Of a stretch of 64,000 nucleotides of DNA, positions 55,735 through 64,000 are shown one piece after another. The DNA lies in assembly GCF_001458775.1 (NCBI RefSeq), contig NZ_CZPZ01000023.1, forward strand, positions 1-64,000, in the 5' to 3' direction. How positions within the stretch are numbered: the stretch's first letter is position 1; each line of letters starts with the position of its first letter. The position numbers and the translations under genes are program-made. The notes beneath the pieces are model-generated. The model was given only the letters and a program-made list of their open reading frames with translations. It ran no database searches and was not told where the DNA came from. This stretch comes from Candidatus Nitrospira nitrificans. Its GTDB lineage: Bacteria; Nitrospirota; Nitrospiria; Nitrospirales; Nitrospiraceae.

Positions 55735-56943
55735 ATGAAATATGTGATTGTGCATGCCGGTGGAATGGCTGATCACCCGCAAGAGGAACTGGGCGGTAGG
55801 ACGCCGCTCCAAGCGGCTGCGACTCCCCATCTCGATCGTCTGGCGCAGAGCGGAGAGCTGGGTCAGCTGCTGATTCCAGCCGACGGGATGCGCCATGGCG
55901 GTGGATTGATCGGAACGGCGATTCTGGGATATGACCCTAAAAAGTTTTATCCAGGCCCTGGACCGCTTGAGGCCGCGAGTTTGGGCGTGTCCGGGACGGA
56001 GCAGGACGTCGTGTACCGATGCACGATGGTCACCGTGGCGCCGGAGAGCGGGAAGGGCGGTGAGATCAAAAAATTAGGTCCACACGTCATCATGGATGAT
56101 GGGACGGCCGGGCTGATCGAAACCGAAGAAGCCCGTGAATTGATCGAGGCGATCAATGAGCAGCTCGGTTCGGAGACCATCCAATTCTATCCCGGGGCGG
56201 GTCATCGCCATCTGATGGTATGGGTGAAGGGGAAGCCGCGAGCGATCTGCACCGATCCGCAGACGATACTTGGTCAATCCATCGCGGATGCCTTACCGAA
56301 AGGCGATGGAGCCGATATTCTGCGCAAGTTGATGGATGCGGCCTATTTCATCTTGCGCGATCATCCTCTCAACGAGGAACGGATAGCCGCGGGGAAGAAA
56401 CCGGCCAATTGCATCTGGCTCTGGGGCGAGGGGCGAGCGGTCATGTGGCCGAGTTTGGTTGAGAAATACGAGGTCACGGGGGCGGTCGTGGCCACCAACG
56501 ACGTCCATCGCGGGGTCGGGATCTGCGCAGGTCTGGATGCTGTGGATCCTGAGCGGCTAGAAGGTGGTGATCTCCATACCAAGGCGACCGTGGCGTTGGC
56601 GGAATTTGCCAAGAGAGATTTTGTGTATGTGCATGCCAAATTGGCCGATGAGGTGATACACGGCACTGACATCAAAGCCAAAGTTCAGGGGATCGAAGAG
56701 TTCGATCGTCATCTCGTCGGCCCGTTATTCGAAGGCTTGTCTAAACAAGGCCCCTATCGTTTTCTGGTGATCTGCGATCATACCGCAGGAATCGAAGGCC
56801 CGGCGTTCTACGCGTTTGGTGAAGGAGGCGGAAAGGGATCAGAGGCCGTCGGCCGCCGATTCACCGAGGCGGATGCTTTCGCAGCAAACATGCCTGCCCG
56901 CGACGCCACCAAGTTTGTCATCAAGTTTTTCTCTAAAAGCTGA
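55735..56943 (+). CDS. ApgM-like (cofactor-independent phosphoglycerate mutase family) protein lacking its nucleophilic serine
   Basis: A 402-residue member of the ApgM/TIGR02535-type family, in which a subgroup encoded with threonine genes has been proposed as homoserine kinase. The family body is clear: [49 protein letters not shown] and [16 protein letters not shown]. However the opening D-G is A-G-G (G9 where the metal-binding Asp is expected), the GSDV(A/G)N motif has become GGGLIG (G56 for the nucleophile serine), and the late histidine motif (THT) is absent. The classical mutase reaction seems impossible. Position between thrC and lysC suggests a threonine-pathway role. Confidence 0.8.
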   Translation: MKYVIVHAGGMADHPQEELGGRTPLQAAATPHLDRLAQSGELGQLLIPADGMRHGGGLIGTAILGYDPKKFYPGPGPLEAASLGVSGTEQDVVYRCTMVTVAPESGKGGEIKKLGPHVIMDDGTAGLIETEEARELIEAINEQLGSETIQFYPGAGHRHLMVWVKGKPRAICTDPQTILGQSIADALPKGDGADILRKLMDAAYFILRDHPLNEERIAAGKKPANCIWLWGEGRAVMWPSLVEKYEVTGAVVATNDVHRGVGICAGLDAVDPERLEGGDLHTKATVALAEFAKRDFVYVHAKLADEVIHGTDIKAKVQGIEEFDRHLVGPLFEGLSKQGPYRFLVICDHTAGIEGPAFYAFGEGGGKGSEAVGRRFTEADAFAANMPARDATKFVIKFFSKS

Positions 56944-56948
56944 CGGCT

Positions 56949-58172
56949 GTGGCGCTGATCGTTCAAAAATACGGCGGAACCTCGGTCGGCACGATCGAGC
57001 GAATCCATCGCGTCGCCGACCGTGTGGCTCACGCGCAGCGGGAGGGAAATCGGATCGTCGTCGTCCTCTCGGCCATGAGCGGCGAAACAGATCGGCTGAT
57101 CAAGCTGGCGCATGAGGTGACGTCTTCTCCCGATGAACGAGAAATGGATATGCTGCTCTCGACGGGTGAACGAGTCACTATCGCCCTGCTCGCGATGGAG
57201 TTGCGAGGGCGAGGGGTGAATGCCCGATCCTTTACCGGCCGGCAGGTCGGCATCATCACGGACAGCGCCCATACCAAAGCGAGAATCGCGCGTGTGACGG
57301 CGGATCGTATCCGCGAGGCCCTGGACCAAGGAGTCGTTCCCGTTGTGGCCGGGTTCCAGGGGATCAATGAGCGGTCGGACGTGACCACGCTCGGACGAGG
57401 AGGGTCGGATCTCTCGGCTGTGGCACTGGCGGCGGCCTTGAAGGCCGATCGCTGTGTCATCTTCACGGACGTCGACGGAGTGTATACGGCGGATCCCAAC
57501 ATCGTGCCGGCGGCGAGGCGGATCGAGAAGATCGCGTATGAAGAAATGCTCGAAATGGCCAGTCTCGGCGCGAAAGTGCTTCAGACCAGATCGGTGGAAT
57601 TCGCGGCCAAGTTCAATGTCCCCGTCGAAGTGAATTCCAGCTTCAAAGAAGGAAAGGGAACGCTCGTGACGAAAGAAGATACGGACATGGAAGCGGCGGC
57701 CATCGCCGGTGTGACCGGGGACCGCAATCAAGCCAAGATTACGGTCATCGGAGTGCCGGACAAGCCGGGGATCGCCGCCAGGATTTTCGGACCCGTCGCA
57801 GATGCGCACATCAATGTCGACATGATCATTCAGAATATCAGCCAAGCGGCCTTGACGGACCTCTCCTTTACCGTGCCTCGCGCCGATCTCAAGAAGGCCG
57901 TGCCGCTCATTCAAGCGGTGGCAAAGGACATCGACGCCAGGTCTATCTCAGTGACTGAAGCCATCGCCAAAGTCTCGCTCATCGGCGTGGGCATGCGGTC
58001 GCACTCGGGCGTGGCGGCCAAGATGTTCGAGGTGCTGTCCCGCGAAGGCATCAATATCATGATGATCAGCACATCCGAGATAAAAATCTCTTGCGTCATC
58101 GATGAGAAATATCTTGAACTGGCCATGCGCTCTCTCCACTCGGCGTTCGATCTGGACCAAGCGCAGTCCTGA
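56949..58172 (+). CDS. lysC: Aspartate kinase
   Basis: A 407-residue monofunctional aspartokinase starting at GTG 56949. The kinase domain has [40 protein letters not shown] and [20 protein letters not shown]. Two ACT domains follow ([40 protein letters not shown]), the site of feedback by lysine and threonine. It phosphorylates aspartate, the first step of the lysine, threonine and methionine pathways. Last gene of the alaC-hom-thrC-apgM-lysC operon. Confidence 0.96.
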   Translation: MALIVQKYGGTSVGTIERIHRVADRVAHAQREGNRIVVVLSAMSGETDRLIKLAHEVTSSPDEREMDMLLSTGERVTIALLAMELRGRGVNARSFTGRQVGIITDSAHTKARIARVTADRIREALDQGVVPVVAGFQGINERSDVTTLGRGGSDLSAVALAAALKADRCVIFTDVDGVYTADPNIVPAARRIEKIAYEEMLEMASLGAKVLQTRSVEFAAKFNVPVEVNSSFKEGKGTLVTKEDTDMEAAAIAGVTGDRNQAKITVIGVPDKPGIAARIFGPVADAHINVDMIIQNISQAALTDLSFTVPRADLKKAVPLIQAVAKDIDARSISVTEAIAKVSLIGVGMRSHSGVAAKMFEVLSREGINIMMISTSEIKISCVIDEKYLELAMRSLHSAFDLDQAQS

Positions 58173-58372
58173 AACGGTACGGCCAAGATCTCTCTCCAAT
58201 TCATCCTGCTTCCTATCATTGATTGAGGGTTGACGACCGTTCTTCACGCACTGAACTCTGCCCGGTGCATTTCGACCCTATTGTCCCCTTCTCCTATAGC
58301 CTGTATTCTTACGCGCGCTGAGTGCGTAATTCTCAAAAATATCTGTCATCTGCATGAAACTGGATTGTGACC

Positions 58373-58555
58373 ATGAGCAATGGCGATCTGAACTGGATTG
58401 CGAACTTCATATGGGGGATCGCTGACGATGTGCTGCGCGATCTCTATGTGCGTGGTAAATATCGCGACGTTATCCTGCCGATGACGGTCCTTCGTCGGTT
58501 AGACGCCGTATTGGAGCCGACCAAGCAGGCAGTACTCGATATGAAGTCCTCGTGA
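58373..58555 (+). CDS. hsdM: Type I methyltransferase HsdM, N-terminal piece
   Basis: A 60-residue frame with the conserved HsdM beginning (LNWIANFIWGIADDVLRDLY, YRDVILPMTVLRRLDAVLEP, TKQAVLDMKSS). It stops at TGA 58553-58555. In relatives the protein continues directly into the next frame, after ...DMKxS-L. The two frames overlap by GTGA (58552-58555). Either a one-base deletion has split hsdM, or the subunit is made as two coupled chains. ATG 58373 is taken over GTG 58367. Confidence 0.82.
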   Translation: MSNGDLNWIANFIWGIADDVLRDLYVRGKYRDVILPMTVLRRLDAVLEPTKQAVLDMKSS

Positions 58556-60516
58556 ATAAGGCCAAGATCGTTCATCAAGATCCGGCGTTGCGGCAGGCAG
58601 CCGGTCAGGATTTTTATAACACGTCCAAGTTTACTCTTCGTGATCTCAAGGCCCGTGCAAGTCAGCAACAGCTCAAAGCTGATTTCGGGGCCTACCTGGA
58701 TGGTTTTTCTCCCAACGTCCAAGACATCCTGGAAAAATTTGAATTTCGAAACCAAATTCCACGCCTCTCAAAGTCCGATGCCCTCGGCACGCTGATCAAC
58801 AAGTTCCTCTCGCCGGACATCAACCTCAGTCCCAATCCCGTCAAGAACCCTGATGGATCGGTGAAACATCCGGGCCTTGATAATCATGCGATGGGGACGA
58901 TCTTCGAAGAGCTAGTCCGGCGATTTAATGAAGAGAACAATGAAGAAGCCGGCGAACACTGGACCCCGCGCGACGCCGTGAAACTGATGGCAAAGCTCAT
59001 CTTTCTGCCGATTGCTGATCAAATTAAGTCTGGGACGTATCTGCTCTACGACGGCGCTTGCGGAACAGGCGGCATGCTTACGGTGGCGGAAGAAACGCTT
59101 CAACAACTGGCCGCTGAACATAACAAGAAGGTCGCAGCGCACCTGTATGGGCAAGAGATTAACGCCGAGACGTATGCTATCGCAAAAGCTGACTTTCTGT
59201 TGAAGGGTGAAGGCGAGGCGGCAGACAACATCGTCGGTGGACCGGAATACTCTACGCTGGCGAATGACGCTTTTCCTTCACGTGAATTCGACTTCATGCT
59301 GTCGAATCCACCGTATGGGAAGAGCTGGAAAAGCGATCTCGAACGTCTGGGAGGGAAGGAAGGGATTAAAGACTCGCGTTTCGTGATCCAGCATGCAGGA
59401 GAAGCCGAGTATTCGCTAATCACCAGATCCAGCGACGGCCAAATGCTTTTCCTCGCCAACATGCTGTCGAAGATGAAGCACAAGACCAAGCTCGGGAGCC
59501 GAATCGCCGAGGTGCACAATGGCTCATCGCTCTTCACCGGAGACGCCGGCCAGGGGGAGAGCAACATTCGCCGCTGGATCATCGAGAACGATTGGCTCGA
59601 AGGCATCGTTGCCCTGCCCCTCAACATGTTCTACAACACAGGCATTGCCACCTATATTTGGGTGCTCGCCAATCGAAAGTCGGCTCATCGCAAAGGCAAG
59701 GTTCAGCTGATCGATGCCACACAGTGGTTTAAGCCGCTTCGCAAGAACCTTGGTAAAAAGAATTGTGAGCTGTCGGAAGACGATATTACGCGCATCTGCG
59801 ACACCTTCATCGACTTCAAGGAAACCGAGCAGTCCAAAATCTTCCCCAACGAAACCTTCGGCTATTGGAAGGTCACGATCGAACGGCCGCTCCGCTTGCG
59901 CGTCGATTTGGACGCACAGAGCCTCTCTGCATTCCGAACGATATGCGAGGAGGAAGAAGAAGCGCCTCTGTCTAACCTTGCGGAGAGAGTTGCCGGTCAA
60001 CTCGGTCCAGGCCCCCACCTCAATTTCAACGAGTTCGTGAAGACAGTCGAGGCCGATGCTGAGAAGCACAACATCAAGCTGACTGGTGCTCGTAAGAAAC
60101 TGTTAAAGGACCAATTGGCTAAGCGAGATGAGACCGCAGCCGAGGTCATCCGCAAGATCCACAAGCCAGGCAAAAACAAACCAGACCCACTTCGCGGCCT
60201 GTTCGAGACCACTATCGATGGCAAATTGTGTGTGACCGAATACGAGCCCGATACCGATCTTCGTGATACGGAGCAAATCCCGCTCTTAGAGGACGGCGGC
60301 ATCGAAGCTTTTATCCGACGAGAAGTCCTCCCCCATGTGCCGGACGCCTGGTACGACGCGGAGAGCGTCAAGACCGGCTATGAGATCAGCTTCACGCGGT
60401 ACTTTTACAAACCACAGCCGCTGCGGTTACTCGAAGAAATTCGAGCCGACATCATGGCATTGGAGAAGGAGATGGAGGGGCTGCTCGGTGAGATCATCGG
60501 GGATACCAGGCGATGA
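58552..60516 (+). CDS. hsdM: Type I methyltransferase HsdM, catalytic body
   Basis: A 654-residue N6-adenine methyltransferase lacking only the first 60 residues found in the preceding frame. The SAM-binding motif is DGACGTGG at 167-174 and the catalytic motif NPPY at 252-255 in FDFMLSNPPYGKSW. HWTPRDAVKLMAKLI is the usual phrase before them. The C-terminal 200 residues are helical and contact HsdS. It begins with GTG within the GTGA overlap. The stop overlaps hsdS by ATGA. Confidence 0.9.
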   Translation: MNKAKIVHQDPALRQAAGQDFYNTSKFTLRDLKARASQQQLKADFGAYLDGFSPNVQDILEKFEFRNQIPRLSKSDALGTLINKFLSPDINLSPNPVKNPDGSVKHPGLDNHAMGTIFEELVRRFNEENNEEAGEHWTPRDAVKLMAKLIFLPIADQIKSGTYLLYDGACGTGGMLTVAEETLQQLAAEHNKKVAAHLYGQEINAETYAIAKADFLLKGEGEAADNIVGGPEYSTLANDAFPSREFDFMLSNPPYGKSWKSDLERLGGKEGIKDSRFVIQHAGEAEYSLITRSSDGQMLFLANMLSKMKHKTKLGSRIAEVHNGSSLFTGDAGQGESNIRRWIIENDWLEGIVALPLNMFYNTGIATYIWVLANRKSAHRKGKVQLIDATQWFKPLRKNLGKKNCELSEDDITRICDTFIDFKETEQSKIFPNETFGYWKVTIERPLRLRVDLDAQSLSAFRTICEEEEEAPLSNLAERVAGQLGPGPHLNFNEFVKTVEADAEKHNIKLTGARKKLLKDQLAKRDETAAEVIRKIHKPGKNKPDPLRGLFETTIDGKLCVTEYEPDTDLRDTEQIPLLEDGGIEAFIRREVLPHVPDAWYDAESVKTGYEISFTRYFYKPQPLRLLEEIRADIMALEKEMEGLLGEIIGDTRR

Positions 60517-61964
60517 TCGCCGACCTCAAACCCTATCCAGCGTACCAAGATTCCGGCGTGTCATGGCTGGGTAATGTGCCGGAGCGCTGGGAGGTACGGC
60601 GGCTCAAGTACTTGCTACGGGAGCAAGACAGTCGTTCTGCAGATGGCAGCGAACAGCTACTAAGAGTGTCTCAATATACCGGAGTGACGAAACGAACTCG
60701 CGCGGATGGCAATGCTGAGCCGGATACTCGGGCCGAATCACTTGTGGGCTATAAGTGTGTGGAGCCAGAGGATCTCGTTGTCAATATCATGCTGGCATGG
60801 AATGGCAGCATGGGTGTCTCACAATTTCAAGGCATTGCTAGCCCTGCTTACTGTGTTTATCGCTTTAAATCGGAGGCACATCCTTGGTACTTCCATCATC
60901 TGCTTCGTTCTCCAGTGTACAAAGGACGAATCAAAGCTGCTTCCACAGGTGTTGTTGAGAGTCGTCTCCGTCTTTACACGGACGATCTTTATCGCCTTGA
61001 AGCTCTTCTTCCGCCTTCTCCAGAGCAAGCCGCGATCGTCCAATTCCTCAATCATGCTGACCGGCGGATCAGGCGCTATATCCAGGCCAGGCAAAGACTG
61101 ATCAAGCTGCTGGAGGAACAGAAGCAAGCCATTATCCACCGCGCCGTCACCCGTGGCCTTGATCCTAACGTCCGCCTCAAGCCCTCCGGCGTCGAATGGC
61201 TCGGTGATGTGCCGGAGCATTGGAGGATTGCGAGACTCAAGGATGCTGCTGCAGTGCAAACGGGGCTCACATTGGGGAAAAACTATAAGGGCGTGAAAAC
61301 AGAGACGCGACCGTATCTCCGTGTAGCCAACGTACAAGTTGGCCGTGTGGACCTAAGGCATATGAAGTGCGTTGATGTTCCTATCGTTGAGGCCAATAGT
61401 GCGACCTTACGGGGTGGCGATGTATTGATGACCGAGGGAGGTGACATCGATAAGCTCGGTCGCGGCTGCGTATGGCAAGATGAGATTCCAGGATGCCTGC
61501 ATCAGAACCATATCTTTGCGGTTCGATGCCGAAAGGATGTTCTGATTCCAGAATTCTTGGTCGGTCTCATAGCTTCAATGCACGGGCGCGCATATTTCCA
61601 GCTCACGGCAAAGCAGACTACCAATCTGGCGTCTACAAACAGCGGTACATTGCGAGCATTCCCAATTTTTATTCCTCCTCTTCCTGAACAGCAAGCCATC
61701 CTCGCGGAAATCGCCAGCCAAACTGCTGGAATAGCTGCCGCCATAGATCGGGCCGAACGGGAGATTGCCCTCCTCCTCGAATACCGCACCCGCCTGATCG
61801 CCGATGTGGTCACAGGCAAGCTCGATGTCCGCGAGGCAGCGGCCAAGTTGCCGAATGAGACAGAAGAACCTAAAGCGCTTGATGCCGACGAAGCACTGGT
61901 TGACGCTGAAGAGGATATGGATAACGAAGACGTCGACGCTGTGTCTGAAGAGGCCGAGGCGTGA
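60513..61964 (+). CDS. hsdS: Type I specificity subunit HsdS
   Basis: A 483-residue HsdS. Two target-recognition domains each start with a similar phrase (WLGNVPERWEVRRLKYLL and WLGDVPEHWRIARLKDAA). Each ends with a conserved helix (PPSPEQAAIVQFLNHADRRI; PPLPEQQAILAEIASQTAGI), which set the spacing of the bipartite recognition site. The last 40 residues are strongly acidic (DEALVDAEEDMDNEDVDAVS), an unusual tail. It overlaps hsdM and, by GTGA, the next gene. Confidence 0.94.
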   Translation: MIADLKPYPAYQDSGVSWLGNVPERWEVRRLKYLLREQDSRSADGSEQLLRVSQYTGVTKRTRADGNAEPDTRAESLVGYKCVEPEDLVVNIMLAWNGSMGVSQFQGIASPAYCVYRFKSEAHPWYFHHLLRSPVYKGRIKAASTGVVESRLRLYTDDLYRLEALLPPSPEQAAIVQFLNHADRRIRRYIQARQRLIKLLEEQKQAIIHRAVTRGLDPNVRLKPSGVEWLGDVPEHWRIARLKDAAAVQTGLTLGKNYKGVKTETRPYLRVANVQVGRVDLRHMKCVDVPIVEANSATLRGGDVLMTEGGDIDKLGRGCVWQDEIPGCLHQNHIFAVRCRKDVLIPEFLVGLIASMHGRAYFQLTAKQTTNLASTNSGTLRAFPIFIPPLPEQQAILAEIASQTAGIAAAIDRAEREIALLLEYRTRLIADVVTGKLDVREAAAKLPNETEEPKALDADEALVDAEEDMDNEDVDAVSEEAEA

Positions 61965-63457
61965 GCACTGATCGCCCTGCAGACTATCTGGTGAGTCTTG
62001 TGCGTGAGCTATGTAAGCTGCCTCACGAGACCGAGTGGATGGAGATCAAGGTCAACAACTCGAACCCCTCTGAGATTGGTGAGTACATCTCGGCTCTAGC
62101 AAACTCGGCAGTGCTTTGCGACAAGCATTGTGCCTATGTCTTATGGGGCATCGAGGATGGCACGAGGAGACTTGTCGGCACTAGATTCGAACCATCGACG
62201 GTGAAGCAGGGCAACGAAGACGTGGAAAACTGGCTCACTCGTCTGCTGCAGCCACAGGTTCCCTTCCGGTTCTACACGTGTGAGATCGAGGGTGCACGGG
62301 TCATACTCCTGGAAATCGACAGACCTCTCCATCAGCCTGTTCGATTCAACGGTGAAGAGTACATACGGGTGGGCTCGTATACAAAGAAGCTCAAGGACCA
62401 TCCTGAGAAGGAACGCGCCCTCTGGCAGCGCTTTATGACAACCGCCTTTGAGGATGGAATGGCCGCGCAGCGATTGAGCGGTGAGGAAATTCTTCAGCTG
62501 CTGGCGTTCCCGTCGTATTTCGACCTTCTTCAGATTCCGCTCCCGCCCAATCAACCTGGTATCCTCGCAGCATTAGAAGCTGATGGTCTCGTTGAGCGGT
62601 CCCAGGGTGGCATGTGGAACATCACAAACCTCGGAGCCATCCTCTTTGCCAAGGATCTTTCGAGGTTCGGCGGTCTTCGGCGGAAGATTGTGCGTGTTGT
62701 CCAGTATGCCGGGAAGGGGCGTATCCTCACGACGAAGGAGCAATCGTTTTCACCAGGCTATGCCGTGGGCTTTGAGGCGTTCATCCAAAGTGTGATTGCG
62801 GTGCTTCCGACGAATGAGGTGATCGAGCAGGCGCTGCGCAAGACAGTGCCGATGTTTCCCCCGCTTGTCATACGAGAAGTGGTCGCAAATGCGCTTATCC
62901 ATCAAGACTTCTCCATCACAGGTGCCGGACCTATGGTCGAGGTGTTTGACGATCGCGTGGAAATCACGAATCCCGGTCAGCCATTAGTTCCGACCGATCG
63001 CTTGCTCGATCAGCCGCCGCGCTCACGCAACGAGAAACTTGCCTCGCTCATGCGACGGTTCGGTATCTGTGAAGAGCGCGGCAGCGGCATCGATAAGGTC
63101 GTATTCCAAATTGAGCTATTCCAACTCCCTGCACCCCTGTTCGAGGTTCCAGGCAATTCTATGCGCGTCGTGCTTTTTGGTCATCGTACCTTGAAGGACA
63201 TGGAGAAGGCGGATCGTATACGGGCGTGCTATCTGCATGCGTGCCTGCGTTATGTGACCCATGAGCCCATGACCAACACCTCGCTCCGGAAGCGTTTTGG
63301 GATCGGCGAGAAGAACGCGGCACTGGCCTCCCGTCTGCTTACTGAGGCAGTCGAAGCTGGGGTGATTCTGATACGCGATCCCGAGGCTGGAACCAGGAAT
63401 AGGACTTATTTGCCATTCTGGATAGCAGCGAGCACGGCGAAGGAAGGAATTGCTTGA
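61961..63457 (+). CDS. AlbA_2/Schlafen-type domain and ATPase protein in the hsd locus
   Basis: A 498-residue protein starting at GTG 61961, inside the hsdS stop. Residues 15-140 are an AlbA_2 (SLFN-like) domain: EWMEIKVNNSNPSEIGEYIS, YVLWGIEDGTRRLVGTRF. Residues about 300-400 carry a HATPase_c_4-like segment (VIREVVANALIHQDFSITGA; EERGSGIDKVVFQIE). A winged helix probably closes it. Such proteins are common accessories in defence loci; some Schlafen-type domains are nucleases. Function here is unproven, but translation coupled to hsdS points to the restriction system. Confidence 0.82.
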   Translation: MSTDRPADYLVSLVRELCKLPHETEWMEIKVNNSNPSEIGEYISALANSAVLCDKHCAYVLWGIEDGTRRLVGTRFEPSTVKQGNEDVENWLTRLLQPQVPFRFYTCEIEGARVILLEIDRPLHQPVRFNGEEYIRVGSYTKKLKDHPEKERALWQRFMTTAFEDGMAAQRLSGEEILQLLAFPSYFDLLQIPLPPNQPGILAALEADGLVERSQGGMWNITNLGAILFAKDLSRFGGLRRKIVRVVQYAGKGRILTTKEQSFSPGYAVGFEAFIQSVIAVLPTNEVIEQALRKTVPMFPPLVIREVVANALIHQDFSITGAGPMVEVFDDRVEITNPGQPLVPTDRLLDQPPRSRNEKLASLMRRFGICEERGSGIDKVVFQIELFQLPAPLFEVPGNSMRVVLFGHRTLKDMEKADRIRACYLHACLRYVTHEPMTNTSLRKRFGIGEKNAALASRLLTEAVEAGVILIRDPEAGTRNRTYLPFWIAASTAKEGIA

Positions 63458-63550
63458 TGCTTTACCCATCTCTAGCTGGATTCAGAGACGTCGTGCTTCA
63501 TAACATATTGATATAACGAGGTGATACTTCTCTGCATTGCTTGACGGTTG

Positions 63551-63649
63551 CTTGATTAGAGCGGGCTTGATAGACGGATCTTGAGGGGCGGGTCATTTAA
63601 GCTCGACAAGTTAGAGAGTGCTTGTTACTTGATGGGTACTTGATTAGAG
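63551..63649 (+). repeat. Direct repeats upstream of hsdR
   Basis: CTTGATTAGAG occurs at 63551-63561 and again at 63639-63649, 88 bp apart, with related CTTGATAGA and ACTTGATGG words between. The second copy ends eight bases before the hsdR start. Confidence 0.4.
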
Positions 63650-63656
63650 ACTTCCC

Positions 63657-64000
63657 GTGAACACCGACACCAGCGAAAAGGGTCTTGAAAACCTCATCGT
63701 CACGGCAATGGCTGGCCAAGCCTCTGGCGAAGGGCCGCCACCTGGCGAGGGCATTAGCCTCATTCGGGAACGATATGGCGGTACCGGATGGATTTCCGGC
63801 CAAGCCGAGGACTACGACCGCGAGTTCTGCGTGGACCTTCCGCAGCTCAGCGCATTCTTACACGCCACACAGCCGAAAGTTGCCGAAGCATTAGACCTCA
63901 ATAACGATAGCCCAACCCGGCGTAAGTTTCTGGCCCGACTCCAAGGGGAGATCTCGAAGCATGGCGTGATCGATGTCCTGCGCCATGGAATCAAGGACGG
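63657..64000 (+). CDS. hsdR: Type I restriction subunit HsdR, N-terminal part (runs off the window)
   Basis: The frame opens at GTG 63657; an in-frame TAG at 63645-63647 rules out an earlier start. The first 114 residues read EKGLENLIVTAMAG, DREFCVDLPQLSAFLHATQP and SPTRRKFLARLQGEISKHGV, then DVLRHGIKDG at the window edge. This is the standard HsdR N-terminus ahead of its nuclease and motor domains, which lie beyond the window. It translocates DNA and cleaves it. The gap of 199 bp to the preceding gene is larger than the overlaps elsewhere in the locus. Confidence 0.9.
   Translation, partial: MNTDTSEKGLENLIVTAMAGQASGEGPPPGEGISLIRERYGGTGWISGQAEDYDREFCVDLPQLSAFLHATQPKVAEALDLNNDSPTRRKFLARLQGEISKHGVIDVLRHGIKD

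Overview
The window looks like chromosomal DNA of a Gram-negative, moderately GC-rich bacterium. Its gene repertoire and intergenic repeat style remind me most of Nitrospira (Nitrospirota). This is an inference from gene content (a hopanoid C-3 methylase-like radical SAM enzyme, outer-membrane lipoproteins, a cupredoxin beside an Alvin-type ferredoxin); no rRNA or nitrite oxidoreductase gene is present to prove it. No tRNA, rRNA or CRISPR array was seen.

Layout. 1-1608: an IS5-family element with an amber-interrupted transposase, inserted just before a receiver domain that is probably the tail of a hybrid histidine kinase. 1.9-10.2 kb: envelope functions (an RmlD-like reductase, a DUF1295 membrane enzyme, small lipoproteins, HpnR-like methylase, a large lipoprotein, two tandem TraT-like proteins). 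10.3-14.3 kb: an accessory island with a frameshifted gene, three broken copies of the 5' end of one cupin gene, an MNT/HEPN toxin-antitoxin pair, and two integron-type gene cassettes (higBA, and a winged-helix/PD-(D/E)XK-like protein) separated by a recognisable attC site. 14.4-30.4 kb: housekeeping and metabolic genes (tldD/tldE, TPR protein, msrA, an interrupted GlxA-type regulator, aminotransferase, CysQ-like phosphatase, CorA, leuD-leuC, MEKHLA and CBS proteins). 30.8-34.1 kb: electron-transfer and small proteins (cupredoxin, ferredoxin, DUF192, Rieske) and a class IV aminotransferase.

34.1-44.4 kb is the classic translation/RNA operon rimP-nusA-infB-ylxP-rbfA-truB-rpsO-pnp followed by an M16 peptidase; a 189-bp inverted-repeat-bounded element lies between rpsO and pnp. 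44.6-45.9 kb holds two small secreted proteins of unknown role. On the minus strand pdxJ-nnrD-tsaE-lapA-mutS form a tightly packed run. Diverging from it is an amino-acid operon alaC-hom-thrC-apgM-like-lysC that covers aspartate to threonine; its ApgM-like member has lost the expected nucleophilic serine. The right end (58.4-64 kb) is a type I restriction-modification locus: hsdM (split by a 4-nt GTGA overlap), hsdS, an AlbA_2/Schlafen-type ATPase gene, and the start of hsdR, which runs off the window.

The most notable observations are the integrase-less cassette remnant carrying higBA, the thrice-repeated cupin fragment around it, the ApgM-like protein without its catalytic serine inside a threonine operon, the split hsdM, and two different families of inverted-repeat-ended small intergenic elements.
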